This document shows positions 38,716-47,093 of a stretch of 49,145 nt of DNA, piece by piece. Under the pieces are notes generated by a model that saw nothing but the letters and a program-made list of their open reading frames with translations, was not told the DNA's origin and did no database searches. The stretch is from JBOICV01 sp050740255 (GTDB lineage: Bacteria; Pseudomonadota; Gammaproteobacteria; Nevskiales; JBOICV01), in contig JBOICV010000166.1 in the NCBI GenBank assembly GCA_050740255.1, positions 1 to 49,145 on the forward strand. The letters are read 5' to 3'. A program made the position numbers and the translations under genes. The first letter of the stretch is position 1. Every line of letters starts with the position of its first letter.

Positions 38716-40110
38716 ATGCCTGACCGCGAGAGTCCGCATGGCTACTGGTCTTCGTCCCGCAGCTTCGTGCTCGCGGCGGGCGCCACCACTATTGGCCTCG
38801 GCAGCGTGTGGCGCATGCCGTATCTGATCGGTGAGTACGGCGGCGGCGCGTTTCTGGTGGCCTATGTGCTGGCGCTGGCGGTGGTGGTGTTGCCGCTGCT
38901 GGTGGCGGAATTGATGATCGGGCGCTTTGCTCGGCGCGATCTGGTGGGCACCATGCGGTTCCTCGCCTTTGAGGGCGGCGTGCACCGGAGCTGGACGGCG
39001 GTCGGCCGGCTGGCTTTGCTCGGCGCGGTGCTGGTGCTGTCTTATTACAGTGTCATCGCCGGCTGGAGCATGGGTTATCTGATGCGTGCCAGCGGCGGCG
39101 TATTTTCCGCCGCGACGCCGGAGACCGTGACGCAGGTGTTGCGCGAGCTGGTGGGCGACCCGGAGCGCTCGCTCGCCTGGCATACGGTGTTCATGGTGGC
39201 GGTGACGATCAGCGTGTCGCACGGTCTGCGCCGCGGCCTGGAACCGGTGGTGCGGTATCTGTTGCCGGGCGCACTGCTGTCATTGCTCATCGTGTTTTTC
39301 GCGGGGCTTGCCATCGGCAATCCTGAGGCGGCCTACCAGCATCTCTTCAGCTTCGATTTCGGCCGCCTTGGCTGGCGCGGCCTGATCGAGGCGCTGCATC
39401 AGGCCTTCTTCTCGCTGTCGCTGGGGGTTGGCGTCATGTCGGCGTTCGGCGTGTTTCTGCCGAATCGCACCTGGCTCATTTCCGCCGGCGTCGGCGTCAT
39501 TAGCATCGATTTGTTCTTTGCGTTGCTCGCCGGCATGGGGGTATTCGCGTTTATTTTCGCGGCCGGGATGCAGCCCACTTCCGGCGTACGGCTGGTATTC
39601 GAATCGCTGCCGCTGGCGCTAGGTCCTACACAGTTTGGTGACAGTCTATTGGCGGCCTTCTACCTCGCTCTGGTAGCGCTCACCATGATCGCAGCGGTCG
39701 GCTTGACCGAACCGGTGGTGCAATGGTTGATGGAAACATTCCGCATCAGCCGCGTGTTCGCGGCCACTTCGGCCGGTCTGCTGATCTGGTTCCTCGGCTT
39801 GGGTACCGTGCTCTCGTTCAGCACCACGGGCGATGTGACCCTATTCGGCCGCAATTACTTCGAATGGCTGGATCTCATCACCGCGCAAATTCTGCTGCCG
39901 CTGGTCGGCCTGCTGATTTGTATTTTTGTCGGCCGGGTCTTGCCGCAAAAACTGTTGCTGGAGGCCTGGGGCGAGGAGCCGTCCTGGGCCTACGCGGCAT
40001 GGCGCTGGTGCATGATTTATCCCGCGCGAATCGGCCTGATTCTGGTGCTGCTCTACGCGCTCGGGCTGATCGACTGGATGCTGCGTTTCTGGACCGGTGC
40101 GGCCGTATAG
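38716..40110 (+). CDS. Sodium-dependent transporter, NSS/SNF family
   Basis: 464 residues with about twelve hydrophobic helices. The family's first helix is clear: SRSFVLAAGATTIGLGSVWRMPYLIGEYGGGAFLVAYVL, with the unwound Gly region that binds Na+ and substrate. LSYYSVIAGWSMGYL (helix 3), SFDFGRLGWRGLIEALHQAFFSLSLGVGVM (helix 6 region) and FFALLAGMGVFAFIF follow. Such proteins import amino acids or similar solutes with Na+, as LeuT and MhsT do. The substrate cannot be told. It stands between smpB and rnfH, where ratA commonly lies in related bacteria, and is followed by rnfH after 12 bases. Confidence 0.9.
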   Translation: MPDRESPHGYWSSSRSFVLAAGATTIGLGSVWRMPYLIGEYGGGAFLVAYVLALAVVVLPLLVAELMIGRFARRDLVGTMRFLAFEGGVHRSWTAVGRLALLGAVLVLSYYSVIAGWSMGYLMRASGGVFSAATPETVTQVLRELVGDPERSLAWHTVFMVAVTISVSHGLRRGLEPVVRYLLPGALLSLLIVFFAGLAIGNPEAAYQHLFSFDFGRLGWRGLIEALHQAFFSLSLGVGVMSAFGVFLPNRTWLISAGVGVISIDLFFALLAGMGVFAFIFAAGMQPTSGVRLVFESLPLALGPTQFGDSLLAAFYLALVALTMIAAVGLTEPVVQWLMETFRISRVFAATSAGLLIWFLGLGTVLSFSTTGDVTLFGRNYFEWLDLITAQILLPLVGLLICIFVGRVLPQKLLLEAWGEEPSWAYAAWRWCMIYPARIGLILVLLYALGLIDWMLRFWTGAAV

Positions 40111-40122
40111 CCACCCCGACCG

Positions 40123-40410
40123 ATGCCGGCGTTGGACTTGATTGAGGTTGAGGTTGCTTATGCGCGGCCTGATCGGCAGGTGTTAGTGACACTGGAGCTG
40201 CCGCGTGGCGCCACACTACTCGATGCGGTACGCAAGTCCGGTTTATTGCAGCAGTTTCCCGAGATCGAGCTGGAGCAAGCGACGCTCGGTGTCTTTGGCA
40301 AAATCAAACCGGGAAGTGAGCTGCTGAACGGCGGCGATCGCGTAGAGATATATCGCCCGCTAGTGGCAGACCCGAAGCAGGCGCGGCGCCGGCGCGCGGC
40401 GGAAGACTAG
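40123..40410 (+). CDS. rnfH: RnfH family ubiquitin-fold protein
   Basis: 95 residues. IEVEVAYARPDRQVLVTLELPRGATLLDAVRKSGLLQQFPEIELEQATLGVFGKIKPGSELLNGGDRVEIYRPLVADPKQARRRRA is the complete RnfH domain, a small beta-grasp protein found with SmpB/RatA or Rnf genes. Its function is not established; a toxin role (RatB) was proposed by association with RatA, but evidence is weak. No ratA is visible next to it here. Its stop and the bamE stop share the four bases CTAG (40407-40410) on opposite strands. Confidence 0.9.
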   Translation: MPALDLIEVEVAYARPDRQVLVTLELPRGATLLDAVRKSGLLQQFPEIELEQATLGVFGKIKPGSELLNGGDRVEIYRPLVADPKQARRRRAAED

Positions 40411-40823
40411 CGAGTCGGTTGCGGCGTGAAATCCGGCTGCGGTTCGCGCTGCCGCACCGGCTGAGTCAAAGTCGAGTCTTTTTGTGTATTGGCGTCCGGC
40501 TGCGATTTGGCTTGCTTGAACTGATCGAGACCGACAATTTTGCTGACCTTCTCGTCGGCGAAGTAGATGCTCAGCGTGCGCTGGATTTCCTTGGCCTTGG
40601 GATCGCGGTAGTAGACCACGTATTCCCAGCGATCAGCGTTGAAGCTGTCCTGCACCAGCGGCGTGCCCATCAGATCGCTGACCTGAGCCTGGCTCATGCC
40701 GAGTTGCACCTGCTCCGCTTTCTTGATGTCCACGATGTTGCCTTGAAGAATCGGCAGGCGGAAATAGGTACAGGCGTTGAGGAGCAGCAATACAGCGACA
40801 AGCAGGAAACGCGGGGACAACAT
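40407..40823 (-). CDS. bamE: Outer-membrane assembly lipoprotein BamE
   Basis: 138 residues from ATG 40823 (an upstream TTG at 40835 is less likely). The lipoprotein signal MLSPRFLLVAVLLLLNAC puts the lipidated residue at Cys18. The SmpA/OmlA domain is complete: LPILQGNIVDIKKAEQVQLGMSQAQVSDLMGTPLVQDSFNADRWEYVVYYRD. BamE is a subunit of the BAM complex that inserts beta-barrel proteins in the outer membrane, sitting on its periplasmic side. The last 35 residues are a Gln/Pro-rich tail not needed for the fold. Divergent from fur, the usual arrangement in gammaproteobacteria. Confidence 0.94.
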   Translation of the reverse strand: MLSPRFLLVAVLLLLNACTYFRLPILQGNIVDIKKAEQVQLGMSQAQVSDLMGTPLVQDSFNADRWEYVVYYRDPKAKEIQRTLSIYFADEKVSKIVGLDQFKQAKSQPDANTQKDSTLTQPVRQREPQPDFTPQPTR

Positions 40824-40826
40824 GTT

Positions 40827-40856
40827 TTGGCCCAACTAAAATGAGCGTGCAATAAT
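40827..40856 (+). promoter_or_regulatory. Possible fur promoter
   Basis: TTGGCC at 40827-40832 and AATAAT at 40851-40856 are 18 bases apart, giving a start near 40863 and a leader of about 40 bases before the GTG start of fur. The match to consensus is moderate. No clear Fur box (GATAATGATAATCATTATC-like) is seen. Confidence 0.4.
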
Positions 40857-40903
40857 AGCCGAAGGCGCCACCGCTGACACGAAAACGCTCCCGGAGGACG
40901 TCC

Positions 40904-41308
40904 GTGGAAACACAAGACTTACGCAACGCCGGCCTCAAGGTCACGCTGCCGCGCGTGAAGATTCTCGAGATGCTGGAGCGCAGTAACGCGCGCCACCTTA
41001 GCGCCGAGGACATTTACCGCCGGCTGCTGGAAACGGGAGAAGAGATCGGTCTGGCCACGGTGTACCGCGTGCTAACCCAGTTCGAGGCGGCCGGGCTGGT
41101 CAAGCGGCACAACTTCGAGGGCGGGCATGCGGTGTTCGAACTGGAGCGCGGCCCGCATCACGACCACATGGTGGATGTCGAGTCCGGCAAAGTGGTGGAG
41201 TTTGTCAGCGAAGAAATCGAGAAGCTGCAGCGCCAGATCGCCGACAAGCACGGCTACGAAATCGCCGATCACAGCCTGGTGTTGTACGTTCGCCCCAAGA
41301 AAAAGTGA
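40904..41308 (+). CDS. fur: Ferric uptake regulator Fur, cysteine-free variant
   Basis: 134 residues from GTG 40904 with GGAGG six bases upstream. DNA-binding half: LRNAGLKVTLPRVKILEML..HLSAEDIYRRLLETGEEIGLATVYRVLTQFEAAGLVKRHNF. Metal sites: HAVFEL, HHDHMVDVESGK and the C-terminal DHSLVLYV. Fur with Fe(II) represses iron-uptake genes. Where E. coli Fur has a structural-zinc Cys pair (LICLDCGK), this protein reads MVDVESGK, and there is no cysteine anywhere in the chain. It ends KKK like Pseudomonas Fur. Metal binding must therefore rest on His/Glu/Asp only. Confidence 0.95.
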   Translation: METQDLRNAGLKVTLPRVKILEMLERSNARHLSAEDIYRRLLETGEEIGLATVYRVLTQFEAAGLVKRHNFEGGHAVFELERGPHHDHMVDVESGKVVEFVSEEIEKLQRQIADKHGYEIADHSLVLYVRPKKK

Positions 41309-41330
41309 CCTGCGGTTCTAAGCGCAGGTC
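41307..41330. terminator. Hairpin at the end of fur
   Basis: GACCTGCG (41307-41314, starting inside the fur stop codon) and CGCAGGTC (41323-41330) form a perfect 8-bp stem with an 8-base loop. No T-run follows on the plus strand, so intrinsic termination is uncertain. It is the first of three consecutive hairpins between the convergent fur and recN genes. Confidence 0.5.
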
Positions 41331-41331
41331 A

Positions 41332-41387
41332 TCCCGTGCGAGACACGGGAACCAGCCGAAAAACTAGACCCCGGCTTTCGCCGGGGT
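41332..41387. repeat. Two palindromic units between fur and recN
   Basis: TCCCGTG-CGAGA-CACGGGA (41332-41350) and CCCCGGC-TTTC-GCCGGGG (41369-41386) are perfect 7-bp stems. The second, with its flanks TAGA and TGACAG, is the same type of dispersed element as the one translated inside lhr at 17365-17394. Confidence 0.75.
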
Positions 41388-41399
41388 GACAGCTAAACG

Positions 41400-43079
41400 C
41401 TAAGCTTCCGCCCGCTGCAGCATGTCCTTCGCATGCGCGCGAGTTTGCGTGGTGATTTCCACGCCACCCAGCATGCGCGCAATTTCTTCCACCCGCGCTT
41501 TCGCCTGCAAGGGTTCCACCCGGGTGAAAGTCGCACCCTTTCTTACTTCCTTGCGCACGAACATATGTTGCTGCGCCTGGGCCGCCACCTGTGGCAGGTG
41601 AGTAACGCACAAGGTCTGGCGATGAGTGCCCAGCTTGTGCAGTTGGCGTCCGACGATCTCCGCCACGCCGCCGCCGATGCCCGCGTCGATTTCGTCGAAA
41701 ATCAGCGACGGTACTTGCGTACTGCGCGCCGCCACGACTTGAATGGCGAGGCTGATACGCGATAACTCGCCGCCGGAGGCGACCTTGCCCAGCGGCCGCG
41801 GTTCCTGGCCCGGGTTGGCGCTGACGAGATAGTCAATCTGATCGCTGCCCTGCGGGCGCGGTTTGGTATCCGCGAGCGGATTCAACTGGATTTCGAAGCG
41901 GCCTTGCGGCATGCCGAGCTGCCGCAGAACGGTTTGCACGGCACCGGCGAGCCGCGTAGCGGTTTGCTGTCGCAGCTTGGAAAGTTGCACGGCCTGCTGG
42001 CGATACTCAGCCAGCAATTGGGTCTCGCGCTGGCGCAGGGCTTCGATTTCCTCACCGGCGCCCTCGAGTCCGGCCAGCTCCGCTTGCAGCTCGGCCTGGC
42101 GCTGAATCAAGTCCGGCGGCTGCAGATGATGTTTGCGCGCCAGGTTGTGGATCGCGCCGATGCGGGCGTCGAGCCATTGCAAGCGCGACGGATCAAGGTC
42201 CAGGCCGTCGAGATGGTTGCGCAGCGTGCTGGCGGCGTCCTTGAGTTGCACCAGCACCGGCGCCAGTGCGTCGCTGGTGTTCGACAGGCCGGGATCGAGA
42301 TTGGTCAGGCGTTGCAGAATCTGCGTGGCCTGGCCGAGCGCGCGGTAGGCGGAACCCTGATCGTCTTCATAAATCAGTCCCAGCGCGCGCTGGCCTTCCT
42401 CCAGCAGTTGTCCGGCATGGCTGAGGCGGCGGTGCTCGGTGTCCAACTCCTCGGCTTCGCCAGGCTTAAGCCCGAGCGCGGACAATTCCTGAAGTTGATA
42501 ACGTAGAAATTCGATGCGCTGCTCGTTGTTGCCGTCCGCACCGGCGAGCTGCTGCAGGCGCGCCTGTCCTGTCCGGTACTCCTCGTAAACCTCGCGCAAC
42601 TTTCCTAACTGGGCCTGATGCTCGCCGAAGTCGTCCACCAGCTCCCGCTGGATATCGCTTTTCAGCAGCGACTGGTGCGCCTGCTGACCGTGGATATCGA
42701 GCAAGAGCTCACCCAGCTCCTTGAGATCACGCACCGTTGCAGGCGCACCGTTGATGAAGCAGCGGCCCTTGCCATCCGGTGTGAGCGTGCGGCGCAGCAG
42801 GCAGTCGGCGTCGGATTCGCCCAGCAGATCGCGCTCGCTCAGCCAGCCGCGCGCGGCTTTGGCATCCGCCATATCGAAGCTGGCGCTGACCTCGGCCCGT
42901 TCGGCGCCGCTGCGCACCGTACTGCTGTCGGCACGATCCCCCAGCAGCAGGCCCAGGGCATCAATCAGAATTGATTTGCCGGCGCCTGTTTCGCCCGACA
43001 ACACCGTGAAGCCTGGTGCGAATTCGAGTTGCAACTCGTCAATAATGGCGAAGTCGCGGATGTGCAGATGCAGCAGCAT
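41400..43079 (-). CDS. recN: DNA repair ATPase RecN
   Basis: 559 residues. An SMC-like protein: Walker A SGETGAGKS at 28-36 with the N-terminal HIRDFAIIDELQLEFAPGF, long coiled coils in the middle (LRQRETQLLAEYRQQAVQLSKLRQQ and others), then the ABC signature VASGGELSRISLAIQ, Walker B SLIFDEIDAGIGG and VTHLPQVAAQAQQH. RecN helps hold broken ends and sister chromatids in recombinational repair. It is 11 bases downstream of nadK on the same strand, as in many gammaproteobacteria. No LexA box was identified. Confidence 0.96.
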   Translation of the reverse strand: MLLHLHIRDFAIIDELQLEFAPGFTVLSGETGAGKSILIDALGLLLGDRADSSTVRSGAERAEVSASFDMADAKAARGWLSERDLLGESDADCLLRRTLTPDGKGRCFINGAPATVRDLKELGELLLDIHGQQAHQSLLKSDIQRELVDDFGEHQAQLGKLREVYEEYRTGQARLQQLAGADGNNEQRIEFLRYQLQELSALGLKPGEAEELDTEHRRLSHAGQLLEEGQRALGLIYEDDQGSAYRALGQATQILQRLTNLDPGLSNTSDALAPVLVQLKDAASTLRNHLDGLDLDPSRLQWLDARIGAIHNLARKHHLQPPDLIQRQAELQAELAGLEGAGEEIEALRQRETQLLAEYRQQAVQLSKLRQQTATRLAGAVQTVLRQLGMPQGRFEIQLNPLADTKPRPQGSDQIDYLVSANPGQEPRPLGKVASGGELSRISLAIQVVAARSTQVPSLIFDEIDAGIGGGVAEIVGRQLHKLGTHRQTLCVTHLPQVAAQAQQHMFVRKEVRKGATFTRVEPLQAKARVEEIARMLGGVEITTQTRAHAKDMLQRAEA

Positions 43080-43090
43080 ATCGCAGTAAC

Positions 43091-44005
43091 TTAAGAAGCT
43101 TTCGTTCTACGGGGTTTTACCGGCGGCGGATTCTGGCCGCGGCCCCAGCGCAACTTGTTTCGCAGAATCTTGAAATAGTCGTAACCCTTTGGGTGAATCA
43201 GCGTCAGCCGGCGCTTGGCGCGCTTGATGCGCACGCGGTCGCCGCCGCCCAGGGTCTGGTTGCTCTGACCGTCCGCCGTGAACAAGGCCTTGGTGGTGTT
43301 GTCCTCGCCGACCACGACGTCAATCGTATGGTTGGCTTCCACGACCAGTGGACGATCGGACAGCGTATGCGGACAAATGGGCACCAGCGCCAATGCCTCC
43401 AGCGCCGGGTGCAGCACTGGCCCACCGCCTGAAAGCGCGTAAGCCGTAGAGCCGGTCGGTGTCGCCACGATGATGCCATCAGCGCGATGATGGCTGATGA
43501 AGACGCCGTCGAGATAGGTATCGAACTCCAGCACGCGCGCGAAATCCTTATTGCGCACGACCGCGTCGTTCAACGCTTCCACCGGCGCACCCATCGTGCC
43601 GTCTTTCTGATGAACGGCGGCTTCGAGCAGCAATCGCTCTTCGCGTTCGTAGTCACCGGCCAGGATTTCGTCCAGAGTCTGAACCATTTCCTCCGGTTTC
43701 ACGTCCACCATAAAACCCAGCCGGCCGAGATTGATGCCCAACAAGGGCACATCGTGGCCCGCCAGCGCGCGGCTCGCGTCGAGCAGCGTACCATCGCCAC
43801 CGACGACTACCGCCAGATCAATATGTGCGCCAATCTCGGCGCGCGGATATGACGGGAGTTCAGTCTTAAGGTGCTTGGCGCAGCCGTCGTCCAGGATGAC
43901 CTTGACCTTGCGCTTGGCCAGATACTCGATCAGCAGACGCAGCGTCGGCGCCACCTCAGGATCGGTGCGCTTGCCAATGATGCCGAGCGTTTTGAATGCG
44001 GGCAT
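43091..44005 (-). CDS. nadK: NAD kinase
   Basis: 304 residues from ATG 44005 (a TTG at 44014 is an alternative). Characteristic motifs: GGDGT at 69-73 in LAVVVGGDGTLLDASR, INLGRLGFM, LNDAVVRNK, and DGIIVATPTGSTAYALSGGGPVLHP. NadK phosphorylates NAD to NADP with ATP. The C-terminal extension is basic (PPPVKPRRTKAS). Forms an operon with recN, 11 bases downstream, and diverges from the AmpG-like transporter gene. Confidence 0.96.
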   Translation of the reverse strand: MPAFKTLGIIGKRTDPEVAPTLRLLIEYLAKRKVKVILDDGCAKHLKTELPSYPRAEIGAHIDLAVVVGGDGTLLDASRALAGHDVPLLGINLGRLGFMVDVKPEEMVQTLDEILAGDYEREERLLLEAAVHQKDGTMGAPVEALNDAVVRNKDFARVLEFDTYLDGVFISHHRADGIIVATPTGSTAYALSGGGPVLHPALEALALVPICPHTLSDRPLVVEANHTIDVVVGEDNTTKALFTADGQSNQTLGGGDRVRIKRAKRRLTLIHPKGYDYFKILRNKLRWGRGQNPPPVKPRRTKAS

Positions 44006-44071
44006 GGCCAACAAAGCCTATTTGAACCGGTTTTTTTGTTACGTTAACACGCGCATTATCACGGAGTCCGC

Positions 44072-45313
44072 ATGAGTTTGAGTTACCGCCTGTTGGTGCT
44101 GGTCGCGCTCTATCTGGCGCAAGGCCTGCCCTACGGATTTTTTACCCAGGCGCTGCCGGTGCTGATGCGCGAACAGGGCTATTCGCTCAAGTCCATCAGC
44201 GCCACCAGTCTACTGTTTCTGCCCTGGCTGCTTAAATTTCTGTGGGCGCCGCTGGTAGATCACTGGGGCACACGCAAGGGCTGGATCGTGCCCTTGCAGT
44301 TCGCCACCACGCTGGGCGCCGCGGCGCTGGCCTTCGCCGAGCCTGACGGCTCATTCACTTTGATCTTCGCGGCCTTGCTGCTGTTCAATTTATTCGCCGC
44401 GATGCAGGACGTGGCTACCGATGGCCTTGCGGTGGTCACGCTGGATGCCCAATCGCGCGGACTCGGCAACGGTATTCAAGTCGGCGCCTACCGGCTGGGC
44501 ATGATTCTCGGCGGCGGCTGGCTGTTATGGGTGTTTGCCAAGGAAGGCTGGCAGCTCATGTTCTTGAGCATGGCCGGACTGCTGCTGCTCACCAGCATTC
44601 CGGTGCTGTTCATGCGGGAGCCGACCGGCATCGCGCCGCCGCTGCGCCCGAGCGCGGGTGTGCTGCTGCTGGAGTGGAAAACGCGCCTGCGCCTGCCGGG
44701 TATGGTCGGTTTCATCGGTTTGATTTGTTTCTATAAGTTCGGCGATACCATGGGCGCCAGCGTGATCGGACCCATGCTGAAAGACGGCGGCATGAGCAAG
44801 GAAGAGATTGCGCTGCTCAAAGGTGCGCTCGGCTCCGTCGCGGGGCTCACCGGCGCTGCGCTGGGCGCCGGGTATGCCTGGCGCGTCGGCCGCCGCTCGG
44901 CCTTGTTGTACTGCGGGCTGTTGCAAAGCGCCAGCCTCGTTCTCTACGCGGCTTACGCCTTCGGCTTCGGTGGATATCCGATGCTTTACGCGGCCTGTAT
45001 TGCCGAGCACCTGCTCGGCGGCATGGCGACGGTGGCGCTGTTCACGCTGATGATGGATGCCGCGGCACGCGAACACGCCAGCACCGACTACACGCTGCTG
45101 GCCTGTGCCATCGTGCTGACTATGGGCTTGGCCTCATTCGCGGGTGCAACAGTGGGCGACGCTTTCGGTTATCCACCCTTGTTTGTGCTGGCCACGCTAA
45201 TCTCCACCGCCGGCTGCCTCACTCTGGTGCGAGCGCTGGATTTGGGCGCCGGACCGGCACTCCTGCGCAGCGTCTGGCCGCTACGCCGCGGCGCCACGCT
45301 TGACGCCGCCTGA
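44072..45313 (+). CDS. AmpG-like MFS permease
   Basis: 413 residues with about twelve hydrophobic helices. YLAQGLPYGFFTQALPVLMREQGYSLKSISATSLLFLPWLLKFLWAPLVDHWGTRKGW and LFAAMQDVATDGLAVVTL are the conserved features of the AmpG/PAT branch of the major facilitator superfamily. AmpG imports anhydro-muropeptides from cell-wall recycling; other members carry acyl-CoA or siderophore compounds, so the substrate is not certain. GGAG is well placed before ATG 44072. Not related in role to its neighbours, the divergent nadK and the downstream hrcA. Confidence 0.85.
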   Translation: MSLSYRLLVLVALYLAQGLPYGFFTQALPVLMREQGYSLKSISATSLLFLPWLLKFLWAPLVDHWGTRKGWIVPLQFATTLGAAALAFAEPDGSFTLIFAALLLFNLFAAMQDVATDGLAVVTLDAQSRGLGNGIQVGAYRLGMILGGGWLLWVFAKEGWQLMFLSMAGLLLLTSIPVLFMREPTGIAPPLRPSAGVLLLEWKTRLRLPGMVGFIGLICFYKFGDTMGASVIGPMLKDGGMSKEEIALLKGALGSVAGLTGAALGAGYAWRVGRRSALLYCGLLQSASLVLYAAYAFGFGGYPMLYAACIAEHLLGGMATVALFTLMMDAAAREHASTDYTLLACAIVLTMGLASFAGATVGDAFGYPPLFVLATLISTAGCLTLVRALDLGAGPALLRSVWPLRRGATLDAA

Positions 45314-45327
45314 GCGCCCGCTAACCT
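45300..45327 (+). promoter_or_regulatory. Possible hrcA promoter (leaderless)
   Basis: TTGACG at 45300-45305 and TAACCT at 45322-45327 are 16 bases apart inside the end of the AmpG-like gene. The start point would fall at or next to the hrcA ATG (45335), which has no Shine-Dalgarno. Moderate consensus match only. Confidence 0.4.
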
Positions 45328-45334
45328 GCTCGCT

Positions 45335-46372
45335 ATGCAAGAATCCGGTCTCAACGAACGCGCGCGCGGCCTGCTCAAGGTACTGGTAGAGCGCTATATC
45401 CAGGATGGCGAGCCGATCGGTTCGCGCACGCTCGCGCGTGCCACCGGGCTCACCTTGTCCGCCGCCACTATCCGCAATGTGATGGCGGATCTCGAAGAGC
45501 TGGGCTATATCCAGTCACCGCACACTTCCGCCGGGCGTGTGCCGACCGTGCGCGCTTACCGCCTGTTTGTGGATTCGCTGGTGCCGCACCCCTTGACCCC
45601 CGATGAACAGGCCCAGATCGAGCGCCAGTTGCACACCCAGACGCACACGCAGACCCTGGTGGAAGAGACATCACAGCTGCTGGCCGAGCTATCCAATATG
45701 GCCGCCATCGTCACTGTGCCGCGGCGCGATCTTGCGCAGTTGCGGCAGATCGAATTTCTACCGCTGTCGGACAAGCGTGTGCTGGCGATTCTGGTGGTCA
45801 ATCAACGGGAAGTGGAAAACCGCATCGTCCACACCCATCGCAATTACACGCCTTCCGAGCTGGAGCAGGCGGCCAATTATCTGAACGGCCGCTTCGCCGG
45901 CAAGGACCTGCATGCGGTGCGCGACGCCTTGTTCGGCGAGTTGAAGGATGCGCGTGCGCACATGGATGCCGGTTTGGCCGACGCGATCCGCATGGCCGAG
46001 CAGGTGTTTGCCGAGCCCACAGCCGCCGGCGACTACGTCATGGCGGGACAGACGCGCTTGATGGGTTTGCAGGACTTCACCAGCGTGGAGCGCCTGCGCG
46101 AGTTGTTCGAGGCGTTCACGCTGAAGAATGATTTGCTGGCCTTGTTCGATCACTGCCTGAGTGCCGAGGGTGTGCAGATTTTTATCGGCGGGGAATCGGG
46201 TTATACCGCCTTGGGCGAATGCAGCGTGGTGACGGCGCCCTACACGATGGGCGGACAGATCGTCGGCAGCCTGGGCGTAGTCGGCCCGACCCGCATGAAC
46301 TATCACCGCGTTATTCCCTTGGTCCAATCCACGGCGCAATTGCTGGGGCGGGCGCTTAAGGAGCAGGTTTGA
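45335..46372 (+). CDS. hrcA: Heat-inducible transcription repressor HrcA
   Basis: 345 residues. The winged-helix N-terminus reads LNERARGLLKVLVERYIQDGEPIGSRTLARATGLTLSAATIRNVMADLEELGYIQSPHTSAGRVPT. The central GAF-like and dimerisation part follows (DKRVLAILVVNQREVENRIVHT; GGESGYTALGECSVVTAPYTMGGQIVGSLGVVGPTRMNYHRVIPLV). HrcA represses chaperone operons by binding CIRCE inverted repeats and is itself helped to fold by GroEL. No CIRCE element is visible upstream of hrcA, grpE or dnaK here, so its targets (probably groESL) must lie elsewhere. Confidence 0.95.
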   Translation: MQESGLNERARGLLKVLVERYIQDGEPIGSRTLARATGLTLSAATIRNVMADLEELGYIQSPHTSAGRVPTVRAYRLFVDSLVPHPLTPDEQAQIERQLHTQTHTQTLVEETSQLLAELSNMAAIVTVPRRDLAQLRQIEFLPLSDKRVLAILVVNQREVENRIVHTHRNYTPSELEQAANYLNGRFAGKDLHAVRDALFGELKDARAHMDAGLADAIRMAEQVFAEPTAAGDYVMAGQTRLMGLQDFTSVERLRELFEAFTLKNDLLALFDHCLSAEGVQIFIGGESGYTALGECSVVTAPYTMGGQIVGSLGVVGPTRMNYHRVIPLVQSTAQLLGRALKEQV

Positions 46373-46392
46373 GTTTTTGTTTGCCCGCCGCT

Positions 46393-46420
46393 CTTGAAAT
46401 CAAGCAAACCGTCTCCAGAT
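46393..46420 (+). promoter_or_regulatory. Sigma-32 heat-shock promoter before grpE
   Basis: CTTGAAA at 46393-46399 is a perfect -35 for sigma-32 (RpoH). CTCCAGAT at 46413-46420, after 13 bases, resembles the CCCCATNT -10. It lies 83 bases before the grpE start and probably drives grpE-dnaK. Confidence 0.7.
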
Positions 46421-46502
46421 AACACGGAAGATTGAATAGCGCGCCCGTTCTTGCGTAGCGTGCTTGCGTCTATTGGTTTGATAAACAAGGAGTTAGGCAA
46501 CG

Positions 46503-47093
46503 ATGACGGAGCAGGTCTCCCCCGCCGCGGCCGAATCGGATAACGCCGCCGAGCCGGCGTCGGAACTCGCAGCCCTGCGCCAGCAATTGACCGAGGCGCA
46601 AGCCAAGGCGGCGGCGAACTGGGATCAGTATCTGCGGGCACGCGCGGACGCGGACAACATCCGCAAGCGTGCGGAACGGGATGTCAGCCACGCGCACAAA
46701 TTCGCGCTGGAAGGCATCGCCGGCGAGCTGCTGGGCATTTGCGATTCGCTGGAGCTGGGTCTGGCCGCGGCCGAGCAGCCGGGAACTGATGTCGCCAAAC
46801 TCGGCGAGGGCTTGAAGCTTACCCAGCAGCAGTTGATCCGGGCGATGGAGCGCTATGGCATACAGGCGATCAGCCCGCAGGGCCAGGTATTCAATCCGGA
46901 TCAGCACCAGGCGATTTCGATGCAGGAGAGCGCCGAACAGCCAGCCAATACCGTATTGCAGGTGTTGCAGAAGGGCTACACGCTCAGGGAGCGCCTGCTG
47001 CGCCCGGCCATTGTGATCGTCGCCAAGGCGCCGGCTCAAGCGGCCGACCCCGAGCAGCAAGCCCAAGAAGGCCAAGATGTTGTGCAGACTTGA
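46503..47093 (+). CDS. grpE: Nucleotide exchange factor GrpE
   Basis: 196 residues. An acidic, disordered N-terminus leads to a long coiled coil (ELAALRQQLTEAQAKAAANWDQYLRARADADNIRKRAERDVSHAHKFALEGIAGELLGICDSLE). The beta-domain carries GIQAISPQGQVFNPDQHQAISMQE and VLQKGYTLRERLLRPAIVIVAK. GrpE releases ADP from DnaK. AGGAG precedes ATG 46503. It is preceded by the sigma-32-like promoter and followed by dnaK after 50 bases. Confidence 0.96.
   Translation: MTEQVSPAAAESDNAAEPASELAALRQQLTEAQAKAAANWDQYLRARADADNIRKRAERDVSHAHKFALEGIAGELLGICDSLELGLAAAEQPGTDVAKLGEGLKLTQQQLIRAMERYGIQAISPQGQVFNPDQHQAISMQESAEQPANTVLQVLQKGYTLRERLLRPAIVIVAKAPAQAADPEQQAQEGQDVVQT

Noticed and set aside
38671..39222. N-terminal extension of the smpB reading frame (341 codons in total)
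   Set aside because: The extra part is His/Arg-rich antisense of the transporter gene and has no family similarity; SmpB starts at 38670.
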